Assembly (NCBI RefSeq): GCF_010974945.1
Contig: NZ_JAAIVB010000046.1
Coordinates: forward strand, 1 to 64,000
Direction: 5' to 3'
Source of the DNA: Noviherbaspirillum galbum
Lineage (GTDB): Bacteria; Pseudomonadota; Gammaproteobacteria; Burkholderiales; Burkholderiaceae_D
Length of the DNA: 64,000 nucleotides
The position numbers and the translations under genes were made by a program. The notes beneath the pieces were generated by a model. The model saw only the letters and a list, made by a program, of their open reading frames with translations, did not search any database and had not been told where the DNA came from. Position 1 is the stretch's first letter, and each line of letters starts with the position of its first letter. Shown here piece after piece: positions 56,956-64,000 of this stretch.

Positions 56956-56986
56956 CCGCGCAGGCACGGGTGTCGTGCCTGCGCGG
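56956..56986. terminator. Perfect 13-bp hairpin after the lipase-like gene
   Basis: CCGCGCAGGCACG (56956-56968) pairs perfectly with CGTGCCTGCGCGG (56974-56986) around a 5-base loop. It is located 11 bases beyond the lipase stop codon at 56997 (minus strand). It has no U-tract, so it may act as a bidirectional block or an mRNA 3' stabiliser rather than a classical terminator. Confidence 0.5.
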
Positions 56987-56996
56987 TCAGCCTGAA

Positions 56997-59120
56997 TCAG
57001 GGGAGGTAATTCAGGCTTTCCGGCAACGGAGGATTGATGGGCACTTCGAAGAAGGGGCCCGCGCCATCCGGATCGATCACTGCTCCCGTCGCGAAGAAGG
57101 TCGCGATCTGGCGCTGCGCGGCGATGGCATAAGGCGCCGCGGCCGCGCTGGCGATGTTCGTCAGGAAGGTGTGCGGGTTCTTCGGCACCGCCGGATTCAA
57201 GGCATACGCCAGGTCGTTGCGATAGTAGGTGGCATTGGCCGCCAGGTCACCCGCTCTCAGGATTGCGGTCGCGGTGGGATTCGGCACCGTCTGGTCACCC
57301 TTGGCGAACTGGAAGATGATCGGCTTGGCGGCATTGCCGGGCAGCGGCTGCTTGCGGATGAACGGCGCATACGCTACCGGATTGCCGGCCTGCTGGGCCC
57401 ACTGGTTCCAGTCCAGCACCTTGGCGATTTCCATCGCGCCGGGCACGTTGTTGATGACCGGCGGCAGGTCGCGCAACGGCATGTTTTCATTGAACGCGAT
57501 GCCGCTGGGATCCTTCACGTTGATGAGGGAAGGCACGCGCGATGCCAGGGCAATGCCGGTCAAGGGACGGAATACGCCGAGGCGCGCCACTTCCGTGATC
57601 GACCCGCCGGCAACGTTGGGCACGCCGGCACGCAGGTTGGGCTCGACGCCGAGAAGGATGGTGCCGTAGATGCCGCCGAAGGACTGGCCGGAATAATAGA
57701 TCCGCTGCGCGTCCAGGTCGGTGCTGCCGTCGCCATCGATATCCATGCCGACTTCGATTTCACGCACCAGTTGCATGATGTCGATCGTGGTCTGGCGCAG
57801 GCCGTCGCGGTTGCCCAGCACGGTATAGGGCGGAACGGCATTCACGCCTTCCGTGGAATCGATCGTGCCATTCCCATCCTGGTCGATGCCGCGTCCTCCG
57901 GCATTGATCTCCACCGGTCCGCCATTGGTCCGGCTGACGGTCAGCGTCCCCAGCGCGCCGCCGCCGTGGCCGACGACATTGATGGAAACGGTGGCGATGC
58001 CCATGGAGGCCAGGGTGGATGCCACGGTCCATGGCGCGCCATACATGCTGTCGGTAAAGCCGTGGCCGAAGATCGCCACCGGCCAGCCCTGCGGCGGCCT
58101 CGGTCCTTGCGGCACGAAGAGCTGGAAGGTCAGCTGCTTGCTTCCCTTGGGCTGCGGCTGGCCGCTCAAGGTGCCGGTCGCGGGAATCACCTTGGCCGGA
58201 TTCTGGTATTCGGGAGAAGAATACGTACCGTAGGCGATCTGGCCGATGGCGCCGGGGCTGACCTGCAAGGCCGCCAGCGGCAGCGGCGCCGTGGTAAAGC
58301 TGGGCGCCGTTCCGACCTGCCGCTTGAAGTCGATACGCGTCACGGTGGCGGTTGGGAAGACCGTGCGCACCGCTGCGCCGCCGCTGTTCCCCGCCACGAA
58401 GCTTGCCGGCGAGGGGGTGGCTTGCTTGATCTGGCGCATGATCTTGTACAGGTCGGCGCTGATGCTTTGCGTGGTGAACACGCTGCCGGCGACGACGCGC
58501 TCTTGTCCGGCGAAGGTGGCACGCAGGGCATCGCGCAGTTCACGCCTGTATTCGCTCGTGTCGCGATCCTGGCCCACGCCGAAGATGTCGCCGAAACCGC
58601 CCGACTTGATGCTCTTTCCGCTGGCGTCCCGGACGCCGCTGGTAATGATCAGCGCATAGCGCGAATGCTCGTTAAGCAGGACGTCTGGCTGGAACACCAG
58701 GGTTTTCGTTTCCGGATCCCACAGGACCTGGTTGATGCCGATGCGCTGGCCCGCCCCGGCGAAAGACTGGGTATCGCCTAGGTTCACCAGGAAAATCGTA
58801 TTGCTGTTGACGCTGCCGATGTCGATGTCGCCGGTAAAGGGAACGGTGATGCGAGGCTGGGTGGAAAAGCCGTCGAGCGTATTCAGCACGTCGATGTCGG
58901 CGCAGTCGCTGGGCCGGGCCGTGCAGTCAGGCTTGGGAAGGCTGACTCGCCGGTACGTGTTCTGACTCCAGTCGACGACGGTGAAACCGTTGCTGGGAAA
59001 TGGACTGGCGGACGGGTCGCTCAGGTCGAATTTCACGGTAACGCCGTCCGCCATGGCGGCAAGCGGCAGAAGTGCGATGGCGAGCGCGGCCGAAAGCATT
59101 CGGCCTGTCAATGCGGGCAT
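56997..59120 (-). CDS. Exported lipase-like alpha/beta-hydrolase
   Basis: Secreted hydrolase of 707 residues, similar to the bacterial virulence-factor lipase group. The signal peptide (1-24, ALAIALLPLAAMA) is followed by a beta-rich N-terminal domain (about 25-320) and an alpha/beta-hydrolase domain. Key motifs are VAIFGHGFTDSMYGA (oxyanion region) and the nucleophile elbow GQSFGGIYG (about 477-485). Two calcium-binding, EF-hand-like loops, DQDGNGTIDSTEG (about 415) and DIDGDGSTDLDA (about 460), sit just before it. Ca-dependent activity is likely (inference). AGGAGA lies 5 bases before the ATG. It probably releases fatty acids or other acids from extracellular esters. Confidence 0.82.
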   Translation of the reverse strand: MPALTGRMLSAALAIALLPLAAMADGVTVKFDLSDPSASPFPSNGFTVVDWSQNTYRRVSLPKPDCTARPSDCADIDVLNTLDGFSTQPRITVPFTGDIDIGSVNSNTIFLVNLGDTQSFAGAGQRIGINQVLWDPETKTLVFQPDVLLNEHSRYALIITSGVRDASGKSIKSGGFGDIFGVGQDRDTSEYRRELRDALRATFAGQERVVAGSVFTTQSISADLYKIMRQIKQATPSPASFVAGNSGGAAVRTVFPTATVTRIDFKRQVGTAPSFTTAPLPLAALQVSPGAIGQIAYGTYSSPEYQNPAKVIPATGTLSGQPQPKGSKQLTFQLFVPQGPRPPQGWPVAIFGHGFTDSMYGAPWTVASTLASMGIATVSINVVGHGGGALGTLTVSRTNGGPVEINAGGRGIDQDGNGTIDSTEGVNAVPPYTVLGNRDGLRQTTIDIMQLVREIEVGMDIDGDGSTDLDAQRIYYSGQSFGGIYGTILLGVEPNLRAGVPNVAGGSITEVARLGVFRPLTGIALASRVPSLINVKDPSGIAFNENMPLRDLPPVINNVPGAMEIAKVLDWNQWAQQAGNPVAYAPFIRKQPLPGNAAKPIIFQFAKGDQTVPNPTATAILRAGDLAANATYYRNDLAYALNPAVPKNPHTFLTNIASAAAAPYAIAAQRQIATFFATGAVIDPDGAGPFFEVPINPPLPESLNYLP

Positions 59121-59231
59121 GAGTGTCTCCTAGTGGCGATTCTTGACGACGTGTGGGGGTAGCGTGCGCGGCAAGGCAGCGGGCGATGAAGCGGCTTCGT
59201 CTTGCCCGATTGACAATAATTAGTTTTCGGC

Positions 59232-59246
59232 AGGACGGTTTGTCCT
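59232..59246. repeat. Short inverted repeat upstream of the lipase-like gene
   Basis: AGGAC and GTCCT form a 5-base inverted repeat with a 5-base spacer, about 110 bases before the lipase-like gene start, in an AT-rich stretch. It could be an operator half-site pair, but it is short enough to be chance. Confidence 0.3.
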
Positions 59247-59364
59247 ACTTCAATAAAATCGCGGGAGGGCTCCGCGGGTAACGATTAACTTTGCGGCAGG
59301 CGTCCATTTCCGGCGCAAATTTTTCCAGGCGGAACGGAAAGCGCAAACCCATGCGAACGGGCGC

Positions 59365-59399
59365 TCAAAAGAAAAGCCCCGCTTCTTGCAAAGCGGGGC
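59365..59399 (-). terminator. Intrinsic terminator downstream of the thiolase gene
   Basis: GCCCCGCTT (59376-59384) and AAGCGGGGC (59391-59399) form a perfect 9-base stem with a 6-base loop. On the minus strand it is followed by UUUUCUUUU (59375-59365). It is 260 bases after the thiolase stop codon; the stretch between has a smaller hairpin (59622-59643) and no convincing gene. Confidence 0.82.
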
Positions 59400-59658
59400 A
59401 AATGGGGAACTGCAGTACTTCTGCCAGGGAAGTAGAGGAGCATCAGGATCTCCGGCGTTGCCGCCTTTGACCTGGGCGATGACCGCTACGTAGTCACTGT
59501 AGCAAGCAGGATTGCTGGCCACAATGCGAAACCGGCGTTGTTACAGTTCATGCCGACGAGCGGATTGCTCATGGGAATGAACGGCTGAAAGGCGGTCGAC
59601 GCTGGGGAATCATTGCTCATGCCGCATCCGGTTTCAGATGCGGACCGCCCATGCCGCC
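59400..59658 (-). other. Thiolase 3' region without a convincing gene
   Basis: A 44-codon minus-strand frame (59620-59486, starting MSNDSPASTAF) and an overlapping 90-codon frame in another phase (from 59522, protein-like segment NPACYSDYVAVIAQV) lie here. Neither has a ribosome binding site or a family I know. If joined by a frameshift they would give a small plausible protein, but I cannot support it. A 7-base hairpin (CCGCATC / GATGCGG, 59622-59643) follows the thiolase stop. Confidence 0.35.
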
Positions 59659-60849
59659 TTACATCCGCTCGAACACGGCGGCGATGCCCTGGCCGCCGCC
59701 GATGCACATCGTCACCAGGCCATAGCGCTTCTGCGTGCGCATCAGCTCGTACACGCACTTGATGGTAATGATCGCCCCGCTGGCACCCAGCGGATGCCCC
59801 AGCGCAATCGCGCCACCGTTCGGATTCGTGCGCGCCGGATCCAGGTCCAGCCCCCGGCACACGCCCAGCGACTGCGCCGCGAACGCTTCGTTGGACTCGA
59901 TCACATCCATCTCGCCCAGCGTCAGGCCCGCGCGCTGCAGCGCCAGCTTCACCGCCGGGATCGGTCCCGTGCCCATGACCGACGGGTCCACCCCCGCCAC
60001 CGCGTACGACACCAGCCGCGCCAGCGGCGTCAGGCCGTGCCGCGTGGCCGCCTCGGCGCTGGCCAGCACCACCGCCGCCGCGCCGTCGTTCAGGCCGGAG
60101 GCGTTGCCCGCCGTTACCGTGCCGTTGTCCTTGCGGAACGCCGGCTTGAGCTTGGCCAGCGACTCGGCCGTGGTGCCGGCCTTGGGATGCTCGTCGGTGT
60201 CAAAGGCAACGACGCCGTTGCGGGCCTTGATCTCCACCGGCACGATCTGCGACTTGAAGTGCCCGGCCTCGATGGCGGCAAGCGCCTTGCGCTGGCTGTC
60301 GGCGGCGAAGGCGTCCTGCTCCTCGCGGGAAATCTTGTACAGGTCGGCGACGTTCTCGGCGGTGATGCCCATGTGGCCGGCGCCGAAGGGATCGTTGAGC
60401 GCGCCGAGCATCATGTCGAGCATCTTGGCGTCGCCCATGCGCGTGCCCCAGCGGGCGGTCTGCATGACATAGGGCGCGCGGCTCATGGTTTCCACGCCGC
60501 CACCGACGGCGATGTCGGCATCGCCGAGCTGAATGGCGTTGGCGGCGGTGACGATGGCCTGCAGGCCGGAGCCGCAGAGGCGGTTGAGGGTGAGGGCGGC
60601 CGATTCCTTGGCCATGCCGGCGTTGAGGCCGGCCACGCGGGAAATGTACATGTCGCGCGGTTCGCACTGGATGACGTTGCCGAGCACGATGTGCTGTGCG
60701 GCGGCCGGATCGACGCCGGCGCGGGCGAACGCTTCCTTCACGGCGATTGTTGCCAGGTCGGAGCCGGAAAAGTCCTTGAGCGTGCCGCCGAAGGTGCCGA
60801 TGGCGGTGCGGGCCGCGCCCGCAATGACAACGTCTGTCTGTTGAGCCAT
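59659..60849 (-). CDS. Acetyl-CoA C-acetyltransferase (thiolase)
   Basis: Type II thiolase of 396 residues, joining two acetyl-CoA (or splitting acetoacetyl-CoA). The first catalytic cysteine is in LNRLCGSGLQAI, the second in VTMCIGGGQG, and the histidine in GGAIALGHPLGASGA. N-terminal VVIAGAARTAIGTFGGTLKDF is the family start. The ATG at 60849 is clear. It is divergent from the alcohol dehydrogenase gene across 359 bases. Its place suggests a role in fatty acid or ketone metabolism or in polyhydroxybutyrate formation; the sequence does not discriminate. Confidence 0.94.
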   Translation of the reverse strand: MAQQTDVVIAGAARTAIGTFGGTLKDFSGSDLATIAVKEAFARAGVDPAAAQHIVLGNVIQCEPRDMYISRVAGLNAGMAKESAALTLNRLCGSGLQAIVTAANAIQLGDADIAVGGGVETMSRAPYVMQTARWGTRMGDAKMLDMMLGALNDPFGAGHMGITAENVADLYKISREEQDAFAADSQRKALAAIEAGHFKSQIVPVEIKARNGVVAFDTDEHPKAGTTAESLAKLKPAFRKDNGTVTAGNASGLNDGAAAVVLASAEAATRHGLTPLARLVSYAVAGVDPSVMGTGPIPAVKLALQRAGLTLGEMDVIESNEAFAAQSLGVCRGLDLDPARTNPNGGAIALGHPLGASGAIITIKCVYELMRTQKRYGLVTMCIGGGQGIAAVFERM

Positions 60850-61208
60850 GATGTAAGTCCTTTTGTGAGTCGATGAAAGAGGGTGTGGAAAAGAGAATGT
60901 CGGGCTTGAGGGCGCGAAAGCGGATGTCGCGGCAAATGCGAAGACGACAAGTATAGGGCAGGCCGCCGCCGGATATTTGATTGGCGCCGTGTTTTGACCT
61001 GGTGTGGGTCGGCCAGCCGTGGCCGGGCAAGTGTTGCCAATCGTGATTTCGGCAGTTTAGCCTAAAATGTTTTGCATAGCAGAACTACGTTCCGAAAAAT
61101 TTGACAGTGGCTTCTCTCGTTGATAAGTTCGCAAGCACCAGAAAATTTGCAAGCACCAGAGCCACAACCAAGGACCAGACAGCGTCCGCCGCAAGAGGAA
61201 GCCACGAC
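60850..61208. other. Divergent intergenic region, thiolase / alcohol dehydrogenase
   Basis: About 360 bases without a gene. It holds a perfect -35 sequence TTGACA (61101-61106, plus strand); the best -10 candidate (TAAGTT at 61124) is poor. A near-perfect direct repeat TTYGCAAGCACCAGA occurs at 61128-61142 and 61146-61160 (18-base period) just before the alcohol dehydrogenase gene. Confidence 0.5.
61128..61160. repeat. Two-copy direct repeat before the alcohol dehydrogenase gene
   Basis: TTCGCAAGCACCAGA (61128-61142) and TTTGCAAGCACCAGA (61146-61160) differ at a single base and are 18 bases apart, about 50 bases before the alcohol dehydrogenase ATG at 61209. An 18-base spacing is less than two helical turns apart, so a regulator could bind both, or it may be a small duplication in the mRNA leader. 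Confidence 0.5.
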
Positions 61209-62318
61209 ATGGAACAGAAAGCAAGGGCAGTCATCTGCCGCGAGATCAACCAGCCGGTCGTCGTCGAAGAGATTACCGTGGAGGCGCCGCGCCGCGGCGA
61301 GGTAATGATCAAGTTGGCGGCATGCGGCGTCTGTCACAGCGACCTGTCCGCCACCAATGGCACGATTCCGTTTCCGGTGCCCTTGATACTCGGGCATGAA
61401 GGCGCCGGCACGGTGGTCGCCGTCGGGGAAGGTGTGAACGACTACAAGGTTGGCGATCATGTGGTCAGTTCCTTCGTCAGCATGTGCGGCAAATGCCGTT
61501 ACTGCCAGACCGGCCGGCCGCAGTTGTGCGACCAGGCGAACAAGGCAATGACCACGCTGCCCGACGGGACCCTCCGCACGCGTGACATGAACGGCGCACC
61601 GCTCAATGTGTTTTCGGGCTGCGGCGTGATGGCCGAGTATGCCACCTTGCATACGGATAACGTGGTCAAGGTCGACCAGCAGATGCCGCTCGACAAGGCA
61701 GCCCTCATCGGCTGCGGCGTCATGACCGGCGTCGGAGCCGCGGTCAACACCGCCAAGGTGGATCCTGGTTCAATCGCAGTCGTGTTCGGCTGCGGCGGCG
61801 TCGGACTGAACGCCATCCAGGGCTGCGCCATCGCGGGCGCACGCATGATCGTTGCCGTCGATACTTCCGATGCCAAGCTCGAGATGGCACGGCAATTCGG
61901 CGCAACGCACGTGGTCAATAGCAAGAGCGAGGAAAACGCCGTGAAGGCGATCCTGAAGCTGACCGAAGGCGGAGCGGACTACGCCTTCGAATGCGTCGGC
62001 CTCGGCGACATCGCGGCGCAAGCCTACGGGGTGCTGCGCAAGGGCGGAACCGCGGTCGTGGTCGGCGTGGCCAGTCCGAAGGACACCACGTCCATCAGGA
62101 CGGCAACGCTGACGTTCGGCGAGAAGACGCTGACAGGCAGCTATTTCGGTTCCGCCAGGCCGCGCGAGGATTTTCCGCGCCTGATCGGCCTGTACCGGGC
62201 GCACCGCCTCAAGCTGGACGAACTCATCACCCGGACGTATTCCATCGGTGAAGCGCCGCAAGCCTTTGCCGACATGCAGGCGGGCCGCAATGCCCGCGGC
62301 GTCATCGTATTCGACTAA
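61209..62318 (+). CDS. Zinc-dependent alcohol dehydrogenase (MDR family)
   Basis: Oxidises an alcohol to an aldehyde with NAD, 369 residues. Catalytic zinc ligands are in CGVCHSD and GHEGAG; the structural zinc is held by the CxxCxxC motif in [15 protein letters not shown]. The Rossmann motif is [15 protein letters not shown] long C-terminal domain has [16 protein letters not shown], as in benzyl- or geraniol-type members. The start at 61209 has GAGGAAG upstream. The aldehyde dehydrogenase gene begins 13 bases downstream, so the pair converts an alcohol to the acid. Confidence 0.92.
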   Translation: MEQKARAVICREINQPVVVEEITVEAPRRGEVMIKLAACGVCHSDLSATNGTIPFPVPLILGHEGAGTVVAVGEGVNDYKVGDHVVSSFVSMCGKCRYCQTGRPQLCDQANKAMTTLPDGTLRTRDMNGAPLNVFSGCGVMAEYATLHTDNVVKVDQQMPLDKAALIGCGVMTGVGAAVNTAKVDPGSIAVVFGCGGVGLNAIQGCAIAGARMIVAVDTSDAKLEMARQFGATHVVNSKSEENAVKAILKLTEGGADYAFECVGLGDIAAQAYGVLRKGGTAVVVGVASPKDTTSIRTATLTFGEKTLTGSYFGSARPREDFPRLIGLYRAHRLKLDELITRTYSIGEAPQAFADMQAGRNARGVIVFD

Positions 62319-62331
62319 CGGAGATCATGTC

Positions 62332-63789
62332 ATGCAAAACCGCGACAAGCTGTATATCAACGGACAATGGGTAACGCCTTCGGGCAAGGGCAAGATCGAC
62401 GTCATCAATGCTTCCACGGAAGAGGTGATGGCCGCGATCCCGGACGGCGACGAGAACGATGCCGCCGCCGCGGTGGCCGCCGCGCGCAACGCCTTCGATC
62501 GCTGGAGCGCGACGGCGCCGGCGGATCGGGCAGGCTTTCTCAAGAAGATCCAGGAAGGATTGAAGGCCCGCAGCGATGAACTTGCCCGCATCATCGCCGG
62601 CGAAGTCGGCATGCCGCTGAAGCTGTCGGCCATGATCCAGGTTGGTTCGCCCATCACCAACTTCGGCATCTATGCGAAGCTGGCCACCGCTTTCCAGTGG
62701 CAGGAAAAGACGGGCAATTCGGTGGTCGTGCGCGAGCCGGTCGGGGTGGTGGCGTGCATCACGCCCTGGAATTATCCGCTGCACCAGATCGCAGCCAAGG
62801 TGGCCGCGGCGCTTGCCGCCGGCTGCACCGTCGTGCTCAAGCCGTCCGAGGTGGCGCCGCTCAACGCCTTCGTGCTCGCGGAAGTCATCGATGCCGCGGG
62901 ATTGCCCGCAGGCGTCTTCAACCTGGTGACCGGCACCGGCCCGGTGATCGGCGAGGCACTGGTTCGTCACCCCGATGTGGACATGGTGTCGTTCACCGGT
63001 TCGACGCGCGCCGGAAAACGCATTTCCGAAGTTGCGGCGGCAACGGTCAAGCGTGTGGCACTCGAACTGGGCGGCAAGTCGGCGTCGGTCATCCTGGAAG
63101 ATGCCGATCTGGCGGCTGCGGTGAAAGGCACGGTCAATGCCTGCTTCCTCAACAGCGGTCAGACTTGTTCCGCGCATACCCGCATGCTGGTGCCGGAATC
63201 GCGTTATGAAGAGGCGGCGAAGGTGGCGGTGGAAGTTGCAAAGGGCTTTACCGTCGGCGATCCTTTCGGCGGCTCGGCCAAGCTTGGACCGTTGATTTCG
63301 GAGGCGCAGCGCGAGCGCGTGCGCGGGTACATCCGCAAGGGCATCGAGGAAGGCGCCGAACTGCTCGCGGGTGGACCGGATGCCCCGCAAGGCTTGGAAA
63401 GGGGCTATTACGTTCAGCCGACGATCTTCGGAAAGGTGAAACCGGACAGCACGATTGCCCAGGAGGAAATCTTCGGCCCGGTGCTATCCATCATCACCTA
63501 CCGTGACGAAGACGAGGCAGTGAGCATTGCCAATGGCACGCTGTATGGCCTGGCTGGCGGAGTCTGGGCAAGCAGCGATGAGCGGGCGATGCAGGTTGCG
63601 CGCCGCCTGCGCACCGGCCAGGTGGATATCAATGGCGGCGCGTTCAACCTCGGAGCGCCTTTCGGTGGTTACAAGCAATCCGGCCATGGCCGGGAAATGG
63701 GAGCCTATGGCCTCGAGGAATTCCTCGAATACAAATCCCTCCAGTTCCGTCCCGACGCGCCGGCGCTCGCGGCAGGCGCGCCTTACTGA
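62332..63789 (+). CDS. NAD(P)-dependent aldehyde dehydrogenase
   Basis: Oxidises an aldehyde to a carboxylic acid, 485 residues, full length. The conserved features are [15 protein letters not shown], the [11 protein letters not shown] cofactor loop, the general base glutamate in [13 protein letters not shown], the catalytic cysteine in [14 protein letters not shown] and [10 protein letters not shown] at the C-terminus. GGAG lies 8 bases before the ATG at 62332. It follows the alcohol dehydrogenase gene by 13 bases and ends at a perfect hairpin with the convergent partial gene. Confidence 0.93.
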   Translation: MQNRDKLYINGQWVTPSGKGKIDVINASTEEVMAAIPDGDENDAAAAVAAARNAFDRWSATAPADRAGFLKKIQEGLKARSDELARIIAGEVGMPLKLSAMIQVGSPITNFGIYAKLATAFQWQEKTGNSVVVREPVGVVACITPWNYPLHQIAAKVAAALAAGCTVVLKPSEVAPLNAFVLAEVIDAAGLPAGVFNLVTGTGPVIGEALVRHPDVDMVSFTGSTRAGKRISEVAAATVKRVALELGGKSASVILEDADLAAAVKGTVNACFLNSGQTCSAHTRMLVPESRYEEAAKVAVEVAKGFTVGDPFGGSAKLGPLISEAQRERVRGYIRKGIEEGAELLAGGPDAPQGLERGYYVQPTIFGKVKPDSTIAQEEIFGPVLSIITYRDEDEAVSIANGTLYGLAGGVWASSDERAMQVARRLRTGQVDINGGAFNLGAPFGGYKQSGHGREMGAYGLEEFLEYKSLQFRPDAPALAAGAPY

Positions 63790-63805
63790 TCGTCTTTGCC
63801 GGAAA

Positions 63806-63836
63806 TGACTTCCCTTTTGGCAGGCAAGGGAAGTCA
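63806..63836. terminator. Perfect 11-bp bidirectional hairpin after the aldehyde dehydrogenase gene
   Basis: TGACTTCCCTT (63806-63816) pairs perfectly with AAGGGAAGTCA (63826-63836) around a 9-base loop. Its right arm includes the stop codon of the partial minus-strand gene. It lacks long U-runs but is placed between two convergent genes and probably stops both transcripts. Confidence 0.6.
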
Positions 63837-64000
63837 GGCCTGCGCCGGCCGTTTCCGGTGGAAGACCAGGGGGCTGTAAGGGATCGCCGACGGCGGAGGG
63901 GAGTTGAGGATGCCAGGCTTCATGGCGCCGATGATGTGCATCTCGCAAGGCTTGCAGTCGAAACGCAGGGTGTAGCGGTCGTCCCCGTTAACCAGGGTCA
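63834..64000 (-). CDS. C-terminal part of an unidentified gene (runs off the window)
   Basis: The last 54 residues of a minus-strand gene whose start lies beyond the window. The visible tail has RYTLRFDCKPCEMHIIGAM, with a CxxC pair, and a Pro/Arg-rich end (NSPPPSAIPYSP, then HRKRPAQA). I do not recognise the family from this fragment. The CKPC motif could bind a metal or be a redox pair. Confidence 0.6.
   Translation of the reverse strand, partial: TLVNGDDRYTLRFDCKPCEMHIIGAMKPGILNSPPPSAIPYSPLVFHRKRPAQA

Noticed and set aside
59250..59522. Possible small minus-strand gene near the thiolase 3' end
   Set aside because: No ribosome binding site, no family, and the protein-like segments lie in two different frames with the terminator inside; kept only as an unresolved stretch.
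1..64000. CRISPR arrays, tRNA or rRNA genes, insertion sequences, integrases
   Set aside because: Looked for at the intergenic regions and found none: no regularly spaced repeats, no tRNA-like cloverleaf, no transposase sequence.

Overview
The window is a gene-dense, high-GC chromosomal stretch from a betaproteobacterium, most likely Burkholderiales and plausibly Oxalobacteraceae. This rests on the gene content (MdtABC-type RND operon, long RpoD, DUF3562 and DUF808 proteins, LivM-LivG fusion) and the overall coding style; no rRNA or tRNA gene is present to settle the taxonomy. I see no insertion sequence, prophage, integrase or CRISPR array.

Layout. 0.4-9.6 kb: a four-gene minus-strand RND efflux operon (mdtA-mdtB-mdtC-outer membrane factor), each gene overlapping the next. 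9.8-18.3 kb: a SUV3-like RNA helicase, a small exported protein, a carboxylesterase with an AraC regulator, an SDR enzyme, a hemerythrin, a HAD-type nucleotidase and a DUF808 membrane protein. 18.5-21.5 kb: a PAS-GGDEF-EAL protein and a decayed DUF1232 (YkvA) pseudogene.

21.6-31.7 kb is a polyphosphate/phosphate region: exopolyphosphatase (ppx), then ppk1-sixA, a DUF3562 protein, a Tat-type PhoX-family phosphatase, a CYTH-CHAD protein and a PPK2 kinase. ppk1 and the PhoX gene each have a Pho-box-like sequence exactly 10 bp before a -10 hexamer, the geometry of PhoB-activated promoters, so synthesis of polyphosphate and scavenging of phosphate are probably co-induced. A candidate small RNA with a CU-rich anti-Shine-Dalgarno tract and a strong terminator lies between CYTH-CHAD and ppk2.

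31.7-43.7 kb: threonine aldolase, an orphan GspE/PilB-type ATPase, two small proteins, then a transport and catabolism unit. The unit has a branched-chain-type ABC importer (LivH, fused LivM-LivG, LivF, binding protein), a MarR regulator, a flavin monooxygenase and a DUF3237 protein. The same 17-bp palindrome type (TGTTAT-N5-ATAACA) sits at the importer promoter and in the marR/monooxygenase intergenic region, tying the two halves into one probable regulon for an unknown aromatic or heterocyclic substrate.

43.8-55.3 kb: rpoD with a roughly 400-residue low-complexity N-terminal extension and a long leader, a NlpC/P60 lipoprotein, AsmA, a 7TM histidine kinase with NarL-type regulator, an EF-G paralogue and a small exported protein. 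55.5-64 kb: an orphan ABC binding protein, an exported lipase-like hydrolase, a thiolase, a zinc alcohol dehydrogenase, an aldehyde dehydrogenase and the end of an unidentified gene that runs off the window. The last group reads as uptake and oxidation of esters or alcohols down to acyl-CoA, but that grouping is inference.
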